A stretch of 64,000 nt of DNA, from assembly GCA_034659075.1 (NCBI GenBank), contig JAYEGM010000222.1, positions 1 to 64,000 on the forward strand. Reading direction: 5' to 3'. The notes beneath the pieces are model-generated. The model saw only the letters and a program-made list of their open reading frames with translations, ran no database searches and had not been told where the DNA came from. Source of the stretch: BMS3Bbin11 sp034659075 (GTDB taxonomy: Bacteria; Pseudomonadota; Gammaproteobacteria; BMS3Bbin11). Numbering within the stretch: position 1 is the stretch's first letter; each line of letters begins with the position of its first letter. Positions 1-7,541 of the stretch are shown here, piece by piece. A program made the translations under genes and the position numbers.

Positions 1-495
1 AGTTTTGTCATTAAACTAAGCGATACTGAGCCGGACACTCCCCGGCGTCACGGCCTGGATAAAATAGAATACCTGGTCGCGGCGAATCCCGGTCAGTCAC
101 CGCAGCCATTAAACAAAGTTGCCTCGGGCGGTGAATTGTCACGTATTGCCCTGGCACTTCAAGTGGGTGTGATGGAATCATCCACCACACCGACACTGAT
201 CTTTGACGAAATTGATGTCGGCATCGGTGGCCGGGTTGCGGAAATCGTTGGTCAGCAACTGGCAAAGCTGGGAACAGTTCGACAGGTGCTATGCATCACC
301 CATCTGGCACAGGTAGCTGCCAATGCTCATCAACAAATTCTAATCAGCAAATCGGGCGATCCGGTAGAAGCCGTCATCGAGACCCTGGGGAAAAAACAGC
401 GAGTAGAAGAAATTGCCCGTATGATGGGAGGAATTGAAATTACAGAACAGACGCGTGCACATGCGGAGGAAATACTGAAACAGACGAATGGTTAG
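1..495 (+). CDS. recN: DNA repair protein RecN, C-terminal part
   Basis: RecN is an SMC-like ATPase that acts early in double-strand break repair. The reading frame is already open at base 1, so the N-terminal Walker A part and the coiled coil lie outside the window. The visible 164 residues contain the ABC-type signature (LNKVASGGELSRIAL near residues 37-51), a Walker B stretch (TLIFDEIDVGIGG) and the switch region ITHLAQVAA, which is the usual RecN C-terminal order. It ends in TAG at 493-495. The gene is followed by a heptamer repeat and then by fur, transcribed toward it. The identification is firm; only completeness is limited by the window edge. Confidence 0.97.
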   Translation, partial: SFVIKLSDTEPDTPRRHGLDKIEYLVAANPGQSPQPLNKVASGGELSRIALALQVGVMESSTTPTLIFDEIDVGIGGRVAEIVGQQLAKLGTVRQVLCITHLAQVAANAHQQILISKSGDPVEAVIETLGKKQRVEEIARMMGGIEITEQTRAHAEEILKQTNG

Positions 496-507
496 AGTAG
501 AAGATTC

Positions 508-528
508 GGTTTACGGTTTACGGTTTAA
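508..528 (+). repeat. GGTTTAC heptamer tandem repeat after recN
   Basis: Two exact GGTTTAC units and a third GGTTTAA unit follow the recN stop codon directly. The next bases (529-558) are AT-rich with ACGTAA/ACGTAAA steps and no coding potential. The same heptamer style recurs at other gene ends in this window. Confidence 0.7.
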
Positions 529-560
529 AAACATAATACATAATACGTAACACGTAAATC

Positions 561-1010
561 TTATGATTTTATAACCTGCTTTTTAGAACACTTGCCGTTC
601 TTTTTCATGCCCCCGCAAACTCCGTACAGATACAGGCTATGGTCTTCAATACAAAAGTCTGATTCTTCGGCGACCTGTTTCTGGCGTTCTTCAATACGCG
701 AATCAAAAAATTCAAATACTTCACCGCATTCTACGCAAACCATGTGATCATGGTGTTTCCCTTCATTCAGCTCAAAAACTGAGCTGCCGCCTTCAAAGTG
801 ATGGCGGATAACCAGACCTGCGCCTTCAAATTGGGTCAGGACACGATAAACAGTAGCAAGGCCAATATCCTCATCAGCATCAAGCAACTGGCGGTAGACA
901 TCTTCCGCCGTCAGATGACGTTGATCGCTCAGTTCAAGCAGGCGAAGAATCTTCAGCCTGGGTACAGTCGTTTTGAGTCCAGCCTTCTTCAGGTCTGATT
1001 TATCCGGCAT
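561..1010 (-). CDS. fur: Ferric uptake regulator Fur
   Basis: Fur is a dimeric metal-dependent DNA-binding repressor of iron uptake genes. The 149-residue protein has the family's usual length. The winged-helix recognition region is around residues 45-60 (IGLATVYRVLTQFEGAGLV). Metal-site residues are H86, H87 and H89, the pair C92-x2-C95, and a C-terminal pair C132 and C141. The gene is divergent from bamE with only about 100 bases between the two start codons, so control regions must be shared, and it converges on recN. The recN-fur-bamE neighbourhood is typical of gammaproteobacteria. This is very likely true Fur rather than Zur or PerR, judged by overall sequence and the C-terminal CxxGG...C pattern. 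Confidence 0.95.
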   Translation of the reverse strand: MPDKSDLKKAGLKTTVPRLKILRLLELSDQRHLTAEDVYRQLLDADEDIGLATVYRVLTQFEGAGLVIRHHFEGGSSVFELNEGKHHDHMVCVECGEVFEFFDSRIEERQKQVAEESDFCIEDHSLYLYGVCGGMKKNGKCSKKQVIKS

Positions 1011-1112
1011 TTACGGCTCCAGAGAGTCATTTGAAGGATCAAAATAGTAGTCTGACCCGATACTATCAGCTATCATCCCATGCTGTCTAAAAGAGTAAGG
1101 GTTAATTTTCGT

Positions 1113-1535
1113 ATGTCGAGATTATTGCGTATCACTGGAATTTTTCTGGCCCTGCTATTGCTGGCTTCATGTATCAAAACTTATAAACATGATGTGCAAC
1201 AGGGCAATATCGTTGATCCTGACCGCCTGGCCAGGCTGGAACTGGGCATGAGCAAAAATGATGTTCAGGCCTTGCTCGGCACATCAATGCTGCAGGACAG
1301 CTTCCACCCGGATCGCTGGGACTATTTTTACTCGCTGCGCAAGGCAAGAGCAAAAAATACCGTACAAAAATTAATCACCCTTTATTTCGAAGACGATAAA
1401 CTTTCGCGGATAGTCGGCACTATCACATCAACAGATGGAACAGAGGCAGGCAGCCAGACAAAAACTGTCATTATCGATGAAAAACCCTCATCAGGCGGAA
1501 TAATCCAGCGCGGCTGGGACAAGGTCTGGAAATAA
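1113..1535 (+). CDS. bamE: Outer membrane assembly lipoprotein BamE (SmpA/OmlA)
   Basis: BamE is a small periplasm-facing lipoprotein of the BAM complex that inserts beta-barrel proteins in the outer membrane. I chose the ATG at 1113 because it gives a compact lipoprotein signal ending in the lipobox LLASC with Cys at residue 20, and because TAAGGG lies about 12 bases upstream. An in-frame ATG at 1080 would add 11 residues. The mature part carries the BamE pattern: a region ending LELGMSKNDVQALLGTS, then FHPDRWDYFYSLR, then the beta strand TLYFEDDKLSRIVG. Length is 140 residues. It converges on rnfH, with a repeat-rich inverted structure between them. Confidence 0.93.
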   Translation: MSRLLRITGIFLALLLLASCIKTYKHDVQQGNIVDPDRLARLELGMSKNDVQALLGTSMLQDSFHPDRWDYFYSLRKARAKNTVQKLITLYFEDDKLSRIVGTITSTDGTEAGSQTKTVIIDEKPSSGGIIQRGWDKVWK

Positions 1536-1536
1536 A

Positions 1537-1604
1537 CAAAAGGTAAAAGGTTAAAGGATAACCGGTTACGGTCCTGATAATTTTTTACCTTTTACCTTTT
1601 ACCT
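1537..1604. repeat. Inverted heptamer array between bamE and rnfH, possible bidirectional terminator
   Basis: Three exact TTTTACC units occupy 1583-1603. Upstream, 1537-1557 reads AAAAGGTAAAAGGTTAAAGG, roughly the reverse complement. The two arms can form an AT-rich stem between convergent genes. The array overlaps the rnfH stop codon. The terminator role is inferred from position. Confidence 0.5.
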
Positions 1605-1916
1605 GATTTTCTCTTTCGCCCGCTGTTTGCGCATTTCCTTCGGGTCGGCAATCAATGGCCGGTATATCTCTACCCGGTCACCCGGATGCAGGACCGCATC
1701 TCTCTTTGCCGGCTTGCCGAAGACCCCCGTTTTATTGACCTCAAGATCGATTTCGGGGTATTTCTCCATTATTTTAGACTCTCTGATGGCATCATCTAAC
1801 GTTGACTGCGCGGGCAGTTCAACATTAATAACGGCCTGCTCATCAGGCACGGCAAAAATAACATCAATGTGCATGGTTTCTTCATCTTTGGGTGAAGAAT
1901 TTAATAAATCATTCAT
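1599..1916 (-). CDS. rnfH: RnfH/RatB family ubiquitin-like protein
   Basis: This is a 105-residue member of the UPF0125 RnfH/RatB family, small beta-grasp proteins encoded next to ratA in many proteobacteria; the biochemical role is not settled. Family features are IDVIFAVPDEQAVINVELPA near the N-terminus and the GDRVEIYRPLIADPKEMRKQR C-terminal block. The start codon overlaps the ratA stop by four bases (ATGA at 1913-1916), implying translational coupling. An internal Met at residue 15 fits the usual start of homologues, so the first 14 residues may not be translated. Confidence 0.92.
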   Translation of the reverse strand: MNDLLNSSPKDEETMHIDVIFAVPDEQAVINVELPAQSTLDDAIRESKIMEKYPEIDLEVNKTGVFGKPAKRDAVLHPGDRVEIYRPLIADPKEMRKQRAKEKIR

Positions 1917-2365
1917 AAATTTCTCGGTCCATACATTTCTACTGCTCGCTGCTGAAAAGCATCAACCATGCCATTGGCGATTATGCTGAATACCGGACCT
2001 ATAACGGCCCTGGCAAGCCGGTTGGAAAAATCAAATTCAAGATCAAAAAGAATCTTGCTTGCCTGCTCATCCAGTTCGATAAATTGCCAGACGCCGCTGA
2101 GAGAACTGAAAGGGCCCTTTTCCAACCTCATTGTAATCTGTTTTCCTTCATCATAGATATTTTTTGTAGTGAAGGATTGCCTGACTGCTTTAAATGCAAT
2201 ATCAACCTGTGCCATCACCTCGTCACCTTCCCGTTGAAGAATACGTGCCCCACTACACCAGGGCAGGAATTCATCATAATGCGGGACATCTGTCACCACA
2301 TTGAACATTTCCTGCGCCGTATAGGGCACCAGTGCAGAGCGCTGAATTCTAGGCATGGGCATCAT
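1913..2365 (-). CDS. ratA: RatA family START/Coq10-like protein
   Basis: The protein belongs to the START/polyketide-cyclase fold family that includes RatA and Coq10. E. coli RatA was reported to interfere with 70S ribosome association, while Coq10 relatives bind ubiquinone. The 150 residues contain the family hallmark VPHYDEFLPWCSGARIL and FSNRLARAVIGPVFSIIANGMVDAFQQRA near the C-terminus. The gene lies between a sodium symporter gene (9-base gap) and rnfH (4-base overlap) in an apparent operon. The ratA-rnfH pair beside smpB and bamE is the arrangement seen in E. coli and relatives. Confidence 0.92.
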   Translation of the reverse strand: MMPMPRIQRSALVPYTAQEMFNVVTDVPHYDEFLPWCSGARILQREGDEVMAQVDIAFKAVRQSFTTKNIYDEGKQITMRLEKGPFSSLSGVWQFIELDEQASKILFDLEFDFSNRLARAVIGPVFSIIANGMVDAFQQRAVEMYGPRNL

Positions 2366-2374
2366 CCTCCTGCA

Positions 2375-3751
2375 TTAGATCAGCCCGAACAGATTCAGAA
2401 TAACGACGGAGACCAGGGCTGGTGCCACATACTTGATCAGGAACTGCCATATCCTGTAACTGTGATTTAGAGCAAGCTCTTCCTTACTATGCTTCGGTTT
2501 CATCATCCAGCCGGCGAAGATTGCGATCAACAATCCGCCTACCGGCAACATAATGTTAGCAGTAAGTATATCCAGAATATCAAACACACCATTATGCTTA
2601 ACCGTACCAAGAAAATTAAAATCGAATGCCCAGTGGCTGAATGAAAGAACCGTTGCTATACCCACCAGCCAGGTAATCACACCGCACCAGACAGCAGCCA
2701 TGATCCGAGTCATGCCATGATTCTCAATCAACCAGGCAACAGCTGGCTCAATCAGGGATATAGATGATGTCCATGCAGCGACTACGATAAGGACAAAAAA
2801 CAGCGCACCGAATATCTGTCCACCCGGCATCTGCGCAAAAGCCAGTGGCAATGTCTGGAATATAAGCCCCGGACCGGCTCCCGGCGCTAATTCAGGAAAG
2901 CTAAAAACGATAGGAAAGATGGCCAGTCCGGCCAATAGTGCAATGCCCGTATCAGCGATAGAAATTATTATCGATGTCCTGGCTATAGATGCATTCTCAG
3001 GCAGATACGAGCCATACATCATGATGGCTCCCATGCCCAGGCTGAGAGTAAAAAAGGCATGTCCCATTGCCGTGAGTATGGCCCCTCCGGTTAATTCACT
3101 AAAATCAGGCTTGAACAGAAAATCGATCCCTTCGTAGAAATGACCGGTATTCATCGCATAGCCAACCAGTACCAGCAGCAATATCAGCAGCACCGGCATC
3201 AGGAAGCGCACGGCTTTTTCAAGTCCCTGTTTTACACCACGGGCAACAACCACCATCGTCATGGCCATAAAGATGGTATGCCAGGCCAACAGTTTTTCAG
3301 GATCCGACACCAGTTCAGAGAAGATATCCTGTATGCCTGCTGCATCGGCAGCCTGAATAGCACCAGAGCCTGTCCTGAACACATATGCCATCGCCCAGCC
3401 GGCAATCACACTGTAATAGGATAGAATAAGAAATCCTGCCAGCACGCCCATCCAGCCTATCCAGGACCATATTCCATGTCGTCCTTCAGTCTTCGCCAAT
3501 GAACGCATCGTATTAATCGGGCTCTGCCTGCCACGTCGACCAAGCATGACTTCTGCCATCATGATAGGAATCCCAATCAGAGCGACACAAACCAGATACA
3601 CCAGAACGAAAGCCCCGCCACCGTATTCACCCGTTATATAGGGGAACTTCCAGATATTTCCCAGCCCTACCGCCGATCCGGTAGCAGCCAGAATAAAAGC
3701 CCAGCGACTGGACCATTGACCATGAATTGAAATATTTTTTTCTTTTGACAT
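2375..3751 (-). CDS. Sodium-dependent transporter of the NSS (SNF) family
   Basis: This is an inner-membrane sodium symporter of the neurotransmitter:sodium symporter family, the family of LeuT, which imports amino acids or similar solutes. The 458-residue length and about 11-12 hydrophobic segments are typical. The unwound TM1 motif that forms the sodium and substrate sites is visible as GSAVGLGNIWKFPYITGEYGG near residues 26-46, and TM6/TM8 motifs such as FTLSLGMGAIMMYGSYL follow. Substrate cannot be deduced. It is the first gene of an apparent operon with ratA and rnfH. The short gap to ratA is nine bases. The upstream 130 bases separate it from divergent smpB. Confidence 0.92.
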   Translation of the reverse strand: MSKEKNISIHGQWSSRWAFILAATGSAVGLGNIWKFPYITGEYGGGAFVLVYLVCVALIGIPIMMAEVMLGRRGRQSPINTMRSLAKTEGRHGIWSWIGWMGVLAGFLILSYYSVIAGWAMAYVFRTGSGAIQAADAAGIQDIFSELVSDPEKLLAWHTIFMAMTMVVVARGVKQGLEKAVRFLMPVLLILLLVLVGYAMNTGHFYEGIDFLFKPDFSELTGGAILTAMGHAFFTLSLGMGAIMMYGSYLPENASIARTSIIISIADTGIALLAGLAIFPIVFSFPELAPGAGPGLIFQTLPLAFAQMPGGQIFGALFFVLIVVAAWTSSISLIEPAVAWLIENHGMTRIMAAVWCGVITWLVGIATVLSFSHWAFDFNFLGTVKHNGVFDILDILTANIMLPVGGLLIAIFAGWMMKPKHSKEELALNHSYRIWQFLIKYVAPALVSVVILNLFGLI

Positions 3752-3882
3752 ACTTGTATACCCTGATTCTTTCTACAAAATACGCTTTTATCCGAAACCA
3801 GCTTCGCTGTTGACCTGTTTTATGATTGAATGCGACTTTACTACAGAACATTATTTAACATACTAAAGCCATTACACCAACC

Positions 3883-4365
3883 ATGTCCGGAAAATCAAAA
3901 AAGAAATCCTCACCTGGCAGCACCATAGCCTTAAACAAAAAGGCAAAATTTGATTACCACCTGGAAGAAAGGTATGAAGCCGGTATGGTACTCGAAGGCT
4001 GGGAAGTCAAGAGTATGCGTGAAGGCCGCGCGCAGATGAAAGAAAGTTATGTGATTATCCGTAATGGTGAACTGTTCCTTTTCGGTGCGCATATCTCTCC
4101 GCTGATATCTGCCTCAACTCATATCCACCCCGACCCGACACGCATGCGAAAGCTGCTGCTCAACCGCCGGGAGATCAGCCATCTGATCGGTTCGGTAGAA
4201 CGCGATGGCTATACCCTGGTACCGGTTGCCCTGTACTGGAAACATGGCCGAGCCAAGCTTGAAATTGCGCTGGCGAAAGGTAAAAAACAGCACGATAAGC
4301 GTGCATCTATCAAAGAGCGGGAATGGAAGCGGGACAAAGAGAGATTAATGAAACACAATCATTAA
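3883..4365 (+). CDS. smpB: SsrA-binding protein SmpB
   Basis: SmpB binds tmRNA and delivers it to stalled ribosomes for trans-translation. The 160-residue protein has the family features ALNKKAKFDYHLEERYEAG and VLEGWEVKSMREGRAQMKESY near the N-terminus, the loop DPTRMRKLLLNRREI, and the basic C-terminal tail KKQHDKRASIKEREWKRDKERLM that reaches the decoding centre. Its partner RNA ssrA starts 85 bases downstream on the same strand. The pairing of smpB and ssrA is common. Confidence 0.97.
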   Translation: MSGKSKKKSSPGSTIALNKKAKFDYHLEERYEAGMVLEGWEVKSMREGRAQMKESYVIIRNGELFLFGAHISPLISASTHIHPDPTRMRKLLLNRREISHLIGSVERDGYTLVPVALYWKHGRAKLEIALAKGKKQHDKRASIKEREWKRDKERLMKHNH

Positions 4366-4431
4366 AAGTCACCTCGATTCATCAGTGGCACCCTTTGCAC
4401 TTGAAATCCTCAACATTGCCAGCAAATAACT

Positions 4432-4440
4432 TGCTATAAT
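4432..4440 (+). promoter_or_regulatory. Extended -10 promoter of ssrA
   Basis: TGCTATAAT gives a perfect -10 hexamer (4435-4440) with the TGn extension. A TTGCCA at 4416-4421 is too close to be a standard -35. The -10 ends ten bases before the mature tmRNA 5' end, which is made by processing. Confidence 0.6.
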
Positions 4441-4450
4441 GATCAAACTT

Positions 4451-4807
4451 GGGGGCGACCGGTTTCGACACGGGTTACAAAGCCTTCAGTGCATGTCGAG
4501 GAGCAGATCCCCTCGTAAATCCAGCTGCACAACATAGTTGCCAACGACGACAACTACGCACTAGCCGCCTAATACCGGTTAGTCCTTTCACCTTTGCTTG
4601 ATTGTGGGCGGGGATTCGAAAGGTCATCTCACACAGTATCGCGATGAGGCATGTCTGTGGCCAAGTCGTTAAACTTTAAGCAGAATCGCCGTACGTTTTC
4701 CCAGTTTGCCGGGTAGCGGCCGGTTAAATCAAAGGTGCAAACTAAGCATGTAGATCTGGAGTGTAGAGGACTTGTGGACGGGAGTTCGATTCTCCCCGCC
4801 TCCACCA
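4451..4807 (+). ncRNA. ssrA: Transfer-messenger RNA (tmRNA, 10Sa RNA)
   Basis: tmRNA rescues ribosomes on broken mRNAs and adds a degradation tag. The 5' end starts GGGGGCGACCGG and pairs with the 3' GCCTCC to form the acceptor stem, followed by an encoded CCA (4805-4807). The T-arm GGGAGTTCGATTCTCCC is intact. The tag reading frame runs from GCC at 4540 to TAA at 4570-4572 and encodes ANDDNYALAA, one residue different from the E. coli ANDENYALAA, ending in the ALAA that ClpXP recognises. Length is 357 bases. The 3' end seems to have served as an integration site (see the insert up to 7027). Confidence 0.97.
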
Positions 4808-4818
4808 ATATTTAATAC

Positions 4819-4846
4819 AACCCCTTGTTAATCAAGGGGTTTTTAT
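4819..4846 (+). terminator. Intrinsic terminator after tmRNA
   Basis: Perfect stem CCCCTTG/CAAGGGG (4821-4827 and 4833-4839) with a five-base loop and a following TTTTT run, starting 14 bases after the tmRNA CCA. Confidence 0.85.
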
Positions 4847-4870
4847 TGGGTGAAATCCAATGAATTCACT

Positions 4871-4896
4871 GGTGAGATACAAAGGTATGTTACCAG
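4871..4896 (+). repeat. Left copy of the insert boundary repeat
   Basis: GGTGAGATACAAAGGTATGT continues with TACCAG and resembles the sequence at 6924-6949 (core TACAAAGGT followed by TGTTAC). Each copy lies about 60 bases inside the two ends of the tmRNA-associated insert. They may be arm-type recombinase sites; this is inference. Confidence 0.4.
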
Positions 4897-5013
4897 TGAG
4901 TTCAAGAATCCCATCTTAACCTTACAAAAAACTGTTGAAGCACTACCTGTTTGAATAAAAACATTGAATCAGAATCATCCTCAGCAAAGCTTACAATACC
5001 AATAACTTTCTTA

Positions 5014-6789
5014 TCACTTCGCACATGCAGAGCCTATTTTTTTGAATAACTCGGTAGATTCAACAGGATGGCGTAGTGAATTCTTGAATCCTTTTCCATC
5101 AACTTTAGAGGATTTATTATTTCCAATATTGGAATGACTAAACTTGATAAGGGCTAGAATGTCCTCAGAGAATTCAGAAATTTCATTTTCATTTAATGTG
5201 TCAACAACTACGCCATATTTGCATGAACAGCTTTGAGCAGCGTATTTTTTGAGCAGCCTTGATTCATCTTCACATGACCTTACATCGCTATTTGATAACA
5301 CTGCTAGCCGCATTTTACGTGAAAGTTTTTTCGTTGCTGTAATTGAAGAAGCAACACATTCATTGTAATCATTAATGAAATAACCTCCCCTTTCCCTATA
5401 GATTTCCGTGTATTTAATAATATTTTTTGGAAGTTTTTCTCTTTCAATCTTCGCTTTGGCATATAACTCTTTTCTTTCCTCGTGACACTTTTTATATTCT
5501 GCCTGGAAATCATGAATTGTCTTATTATTTGATGCAAGACTTACATATTTTGACGGAGGCTCTTCATTCCGACAATTCATAAAATCTTCACCTGCTTTTT
5601 TACAAGTTAGGGAAATCAATTCAGTGTCATAACATTCTGTATATCTGGTAGCGATATATTCTTCAAGCCCATCAATCTTATCAAGCATTTTTGCTTTAGA
5701 TGCATATTGATTTGGTTGTAGTTTTTTCAGGTTTACTGCATCTTCCTTCCCGCTCTTACATACATCTTCTATCAGCATGTCTGCCTGTGTCTTTTGTTTT
5801 AAGTAGAGCTCCTGGTTCTCCCTCTGAACCCTATTTTTCTCTTCTTCTATACGCCTTTTCTTTATCATTTCGAGTTCAGCCAGATATCCCTTTTTCCTCT
5901 TAGCTACAAGCTGTTCGTCTAATTCCCTCATTGCATTATTAGTTGCTTTGATATTTGCCAATGCAATACTCACTCCGGACAAATACGGCAAAATCATTTG
6001 CCGTTCAATATTGCTCATTTGATAGTCGAAAGGGGCCCCTTTAGTTCTATCAAACGCATTTTTTACATCTCTTTCACCATATGTACTAAATGCTTCTTCC
6101 GAGTAGCCAATCTGTCCTTTCATTTGCTCTAACTGTCTCTTAAATTGGTCATCCCACAATGCAAAGCTATCTAGATTAAACTCTTTCCAGCCAGTAATAT
6201 TGCACCAACGAGCAATAAGCGCCTCATCATTTTTACTAACTAAATAGGCATTCTGGCAACTTTTATTGAATCTCACCCTCAAATCCTCAGCACGTTTCTT
6301 CTCAGTGGCATAGCGACCTGGAACTTCTTCTACCACAGATATCCAGTCATGAAACCAGGCAAATGGTTTTTCAGATGTATGAGGAGGTAGTTTTAACCCT
6401 GAAACATCATGATTATTCTTAGAATATTCCTTATTATTGACCTTTCTCCTGGTAATTTCTTCTGGTGTAAAAGCAGCAGCCTTGCTACCGCTATTATTGT
6501 TGTCTATAGAAGGAATTGGGGTACTTGAAATAGTCGAATTATTTCGCCTGTAACATTTCTCATATTCTTTTCTTATAAGTGCTTCAAGTTCGATATATTT
6601 GCTACCAGCATTTTTCAGGGAGATTCCCCCAGAGTCCATGGTTTTTCCGCTTTTTGCATCATCTCTACCCATCTGACAACCCTGCTTAATCAACATATTA
6701 TGTTGATTAAGCACCTCTGCAGCATTTGAGTCTGAAATCATAATGGGAACAAAAAGTAATATTGCAAAAAAAGAAACTGCAATTTTCAT
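5014..6789 (-). CDS. Secreted or periplasmic protein of unknown function
   Basis: I do not recognise this 591-residue protein. It has a clear Sec signal peptide (MKIAVSFFAILLFVPIM, cleavage near SNA at residue 23). Residues roughly 295-345 are highly charged and probably coiled coil (KKRRIEEEKNRVQREN). Several cysteines occur in the second half, some in short Cys-containing repeats such as CKSGKEDA and CKKAGEDF, and a CSC pair lies near the C-terminus, so disulfides in the periplasm are possible. The gene is visibly more AT-rich than its neighbours and sits alone between the tmRNA gene and a degraded copy of the tmRNA end. GGAG precedes the ATG at a good distance. A Fur-box-like sequence lies just upstream. 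It is probably laterally acquired cargo; function unknown. Confidence 0.8.
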   Translation of the reverse strand: MKIAVSFFAILLFVPIMISDSNAAEVLNQHNMLIKQGCQMGRDDAKSGKTMDSGGISLKNAGSKYIELEALIRKEYEKCYRRNNSTISSTPIPSIDNNNSGSKAAAFTPEEITRRKVNNKEYSKNNHDVSGLKLPPHTSEKPFAWFHDWISVVEEVPGRYATEKKRAEDLRVRFNKSCQNAYLVSKNDEALIARWCNITGWKEFNLDSFALWDDQFKRQLEQMKGQIGYSEEAFSTYGERDVKNAFDRTKGAPFDYQMSNIERQMILPYLSGVSIALANIKATNNAMRELDEQLVAKRKKGYLAELEMIKKRRIEEEKNRVQRENQELYLKQKTQADMLIEDVCKSGKEDAVNLKKLQPNQYASKAKMLDKIDGLEEYIATRYTECYDTELISLTCKKAGEDFMNCRNEEPPSKYVSLASNNKTIHDFQAEYKKCHEERKELYAKAKIEREKLPKNIIKYTEIYRERGGYFINDYNECVASSITATKKLSRKMRLAVLSNSDVRSCEDESRLLKKYAAQSCSCKYGVVVDTLNENEISEFSEDILALIKFSHSNIGNNKSSKVDGKGFKNSLRHPVESTELFKKIGSACAK

Positions 6790-6803
6790 GGGTACTCCAA
6801 ATA

Positions 6804-6822
6804 GTTAATAATTATCATATTA
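6804..6822 (-). promoter_or_regulatory. Fur-box-like site upstream of the secreted protein
   Basis: On the minus strand TAATATGATAATTATTAAC matches the 19-base Fur consensus at about 14 of 19 positions by eye, including the core ATGATAAT. It overlaps TATGAT, a possible -10. AT-rich sequence produces such matches by chance, so confidence is low. Confidence 0.25.
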
Positions 6823-6923
6823 CGGATAAATACTTGCTAATTTTAGTACATATTTTTTATTTGTGGTGGAAAGAATTATCATGAAACAACTACTAAATCA
6901 GGAAACAAATTAAGCAAGTTGGG

Positions 6924-6949
6924 GGTGTGTTACAAAGGTGTGTTACACC
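6924..6949 (+). repeat. Right copy of the insert boundary repeat
   Basis: Contains GGTGTGTTACA twice, separated by AA, and resembles 4871-4896. It lies 57 bases before the degraded tmRNA 3' end at 7007. The rest of 6790-7093, about 300 bases, holds this repeat, the tmRNA remnant and a terminator, and no gene that I can see. Confidence 0.4.
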
Positions 6950-7006
6950 TAAATTATCGTCATAATACAGCTGTTAATTCAATAGGTTGTGTGAGAGTGG
7001 GCAACC

Positions 7007-7027
7007 TCTCCCTGCCTCCTCCAAATA
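7007..7027 (+). other. Degraded tmRNA 3' end, candidate attachment site
   Basis: TCTCCCTGCCTCCTCCAAAT resembles the real tmRNA end at 4791-4810 (TCTCCCCGCCTCCACCAATA), with two mismatches in the first 16 positions. Position and orientation fit an old att duplication that bounds the insert 4808-7006. No integrase gene remains in the insert. Confidence 0.5.
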
Positions 7028-7047
7028 CCCCCAGCAGTGCAGCAAGA

Positions 7048-7072
7048 GCCGCCCACCAGGGCGGCCCTTTTC
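7048..7072 (+). terminator. Intrinsic terminator beyond the tmRNA remnant
   Basis: Perfect GCCGCCC/GGGCGGC stem (7048-7054, 7059-7065) with a four-base loop followed by CCTTTT. It may be the original tmRNA terminator, displaced by the insertion. Confidence 0.75.
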
Positions 7073-7093
7073 ACTTTATATGGTAATGAATGG

Positions 7094-7300
7094 CTAGTCC
7101 CGGTAGTGTGGGTCCATCCAGCACTTTGGCAAACTTTCGCCTGAAGGGAAACTTACCCCCACCTTCTTGAAATTTTCTGGTTCTGCGACATCTTCACCGA
7201 AATCCAGACGACCTGTGAATGAATCCTTGAAAGGATCAAATACCTCTGTAGGATCCAGTACTTCGATCAGATGACCGGAATTTTTTTCCATAAGCAACAT
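7094..7300 (-). CDS. Small conserved acidic protein
   Basis: A 68-residue soluble acidic protein ending in PKCWMDPHYRD. The pattern (GHLIEVLDP..., then a stretch ending CWxDPHYRD) is one I recall as a small conserved hypothetical protein in several gammaproteobacteria, sometimes labelled acetyltransferase without support. The ATG at 7298-7300 is preceded by AGGAGA at a good distance, so translation is credible. No function can be assigned. It stands alone just outside the tmRNA insert, with about 240 bases to the next gene, a stretch that holds a short CAGGTTTT/AAAACCTG hairpin (7389-7407). Confidence 0.75.
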   Translation of the reverse strand: MLLMEKNSGHLIEVLDPTEVFDPFKDSFTGRLDFGEDVAEPENFKKVGVSFPSGESLPKCWMDPHYRD

Positions 7301-7541
7301 GACAAGTCTCCTTTTTTAATGCTGTGTTAAAACTCAATTATAATCCGAGTCTACGTAATAGCAATGATACAGATCAACTTCACTCTTGCAGGTTTTATTA
7401 AAACCTGGCCTGTTATCTGTTTCGGCTTCTTTACTTTCCTTATTATCCGTGTTTTTTTAAATATGGACAATTCCTCAGTCAAATTCTACCTTTAGTCATT
7501 CCCTGCTTGAATCTGCTATTATTGACAGCTACTTTTGCTAT

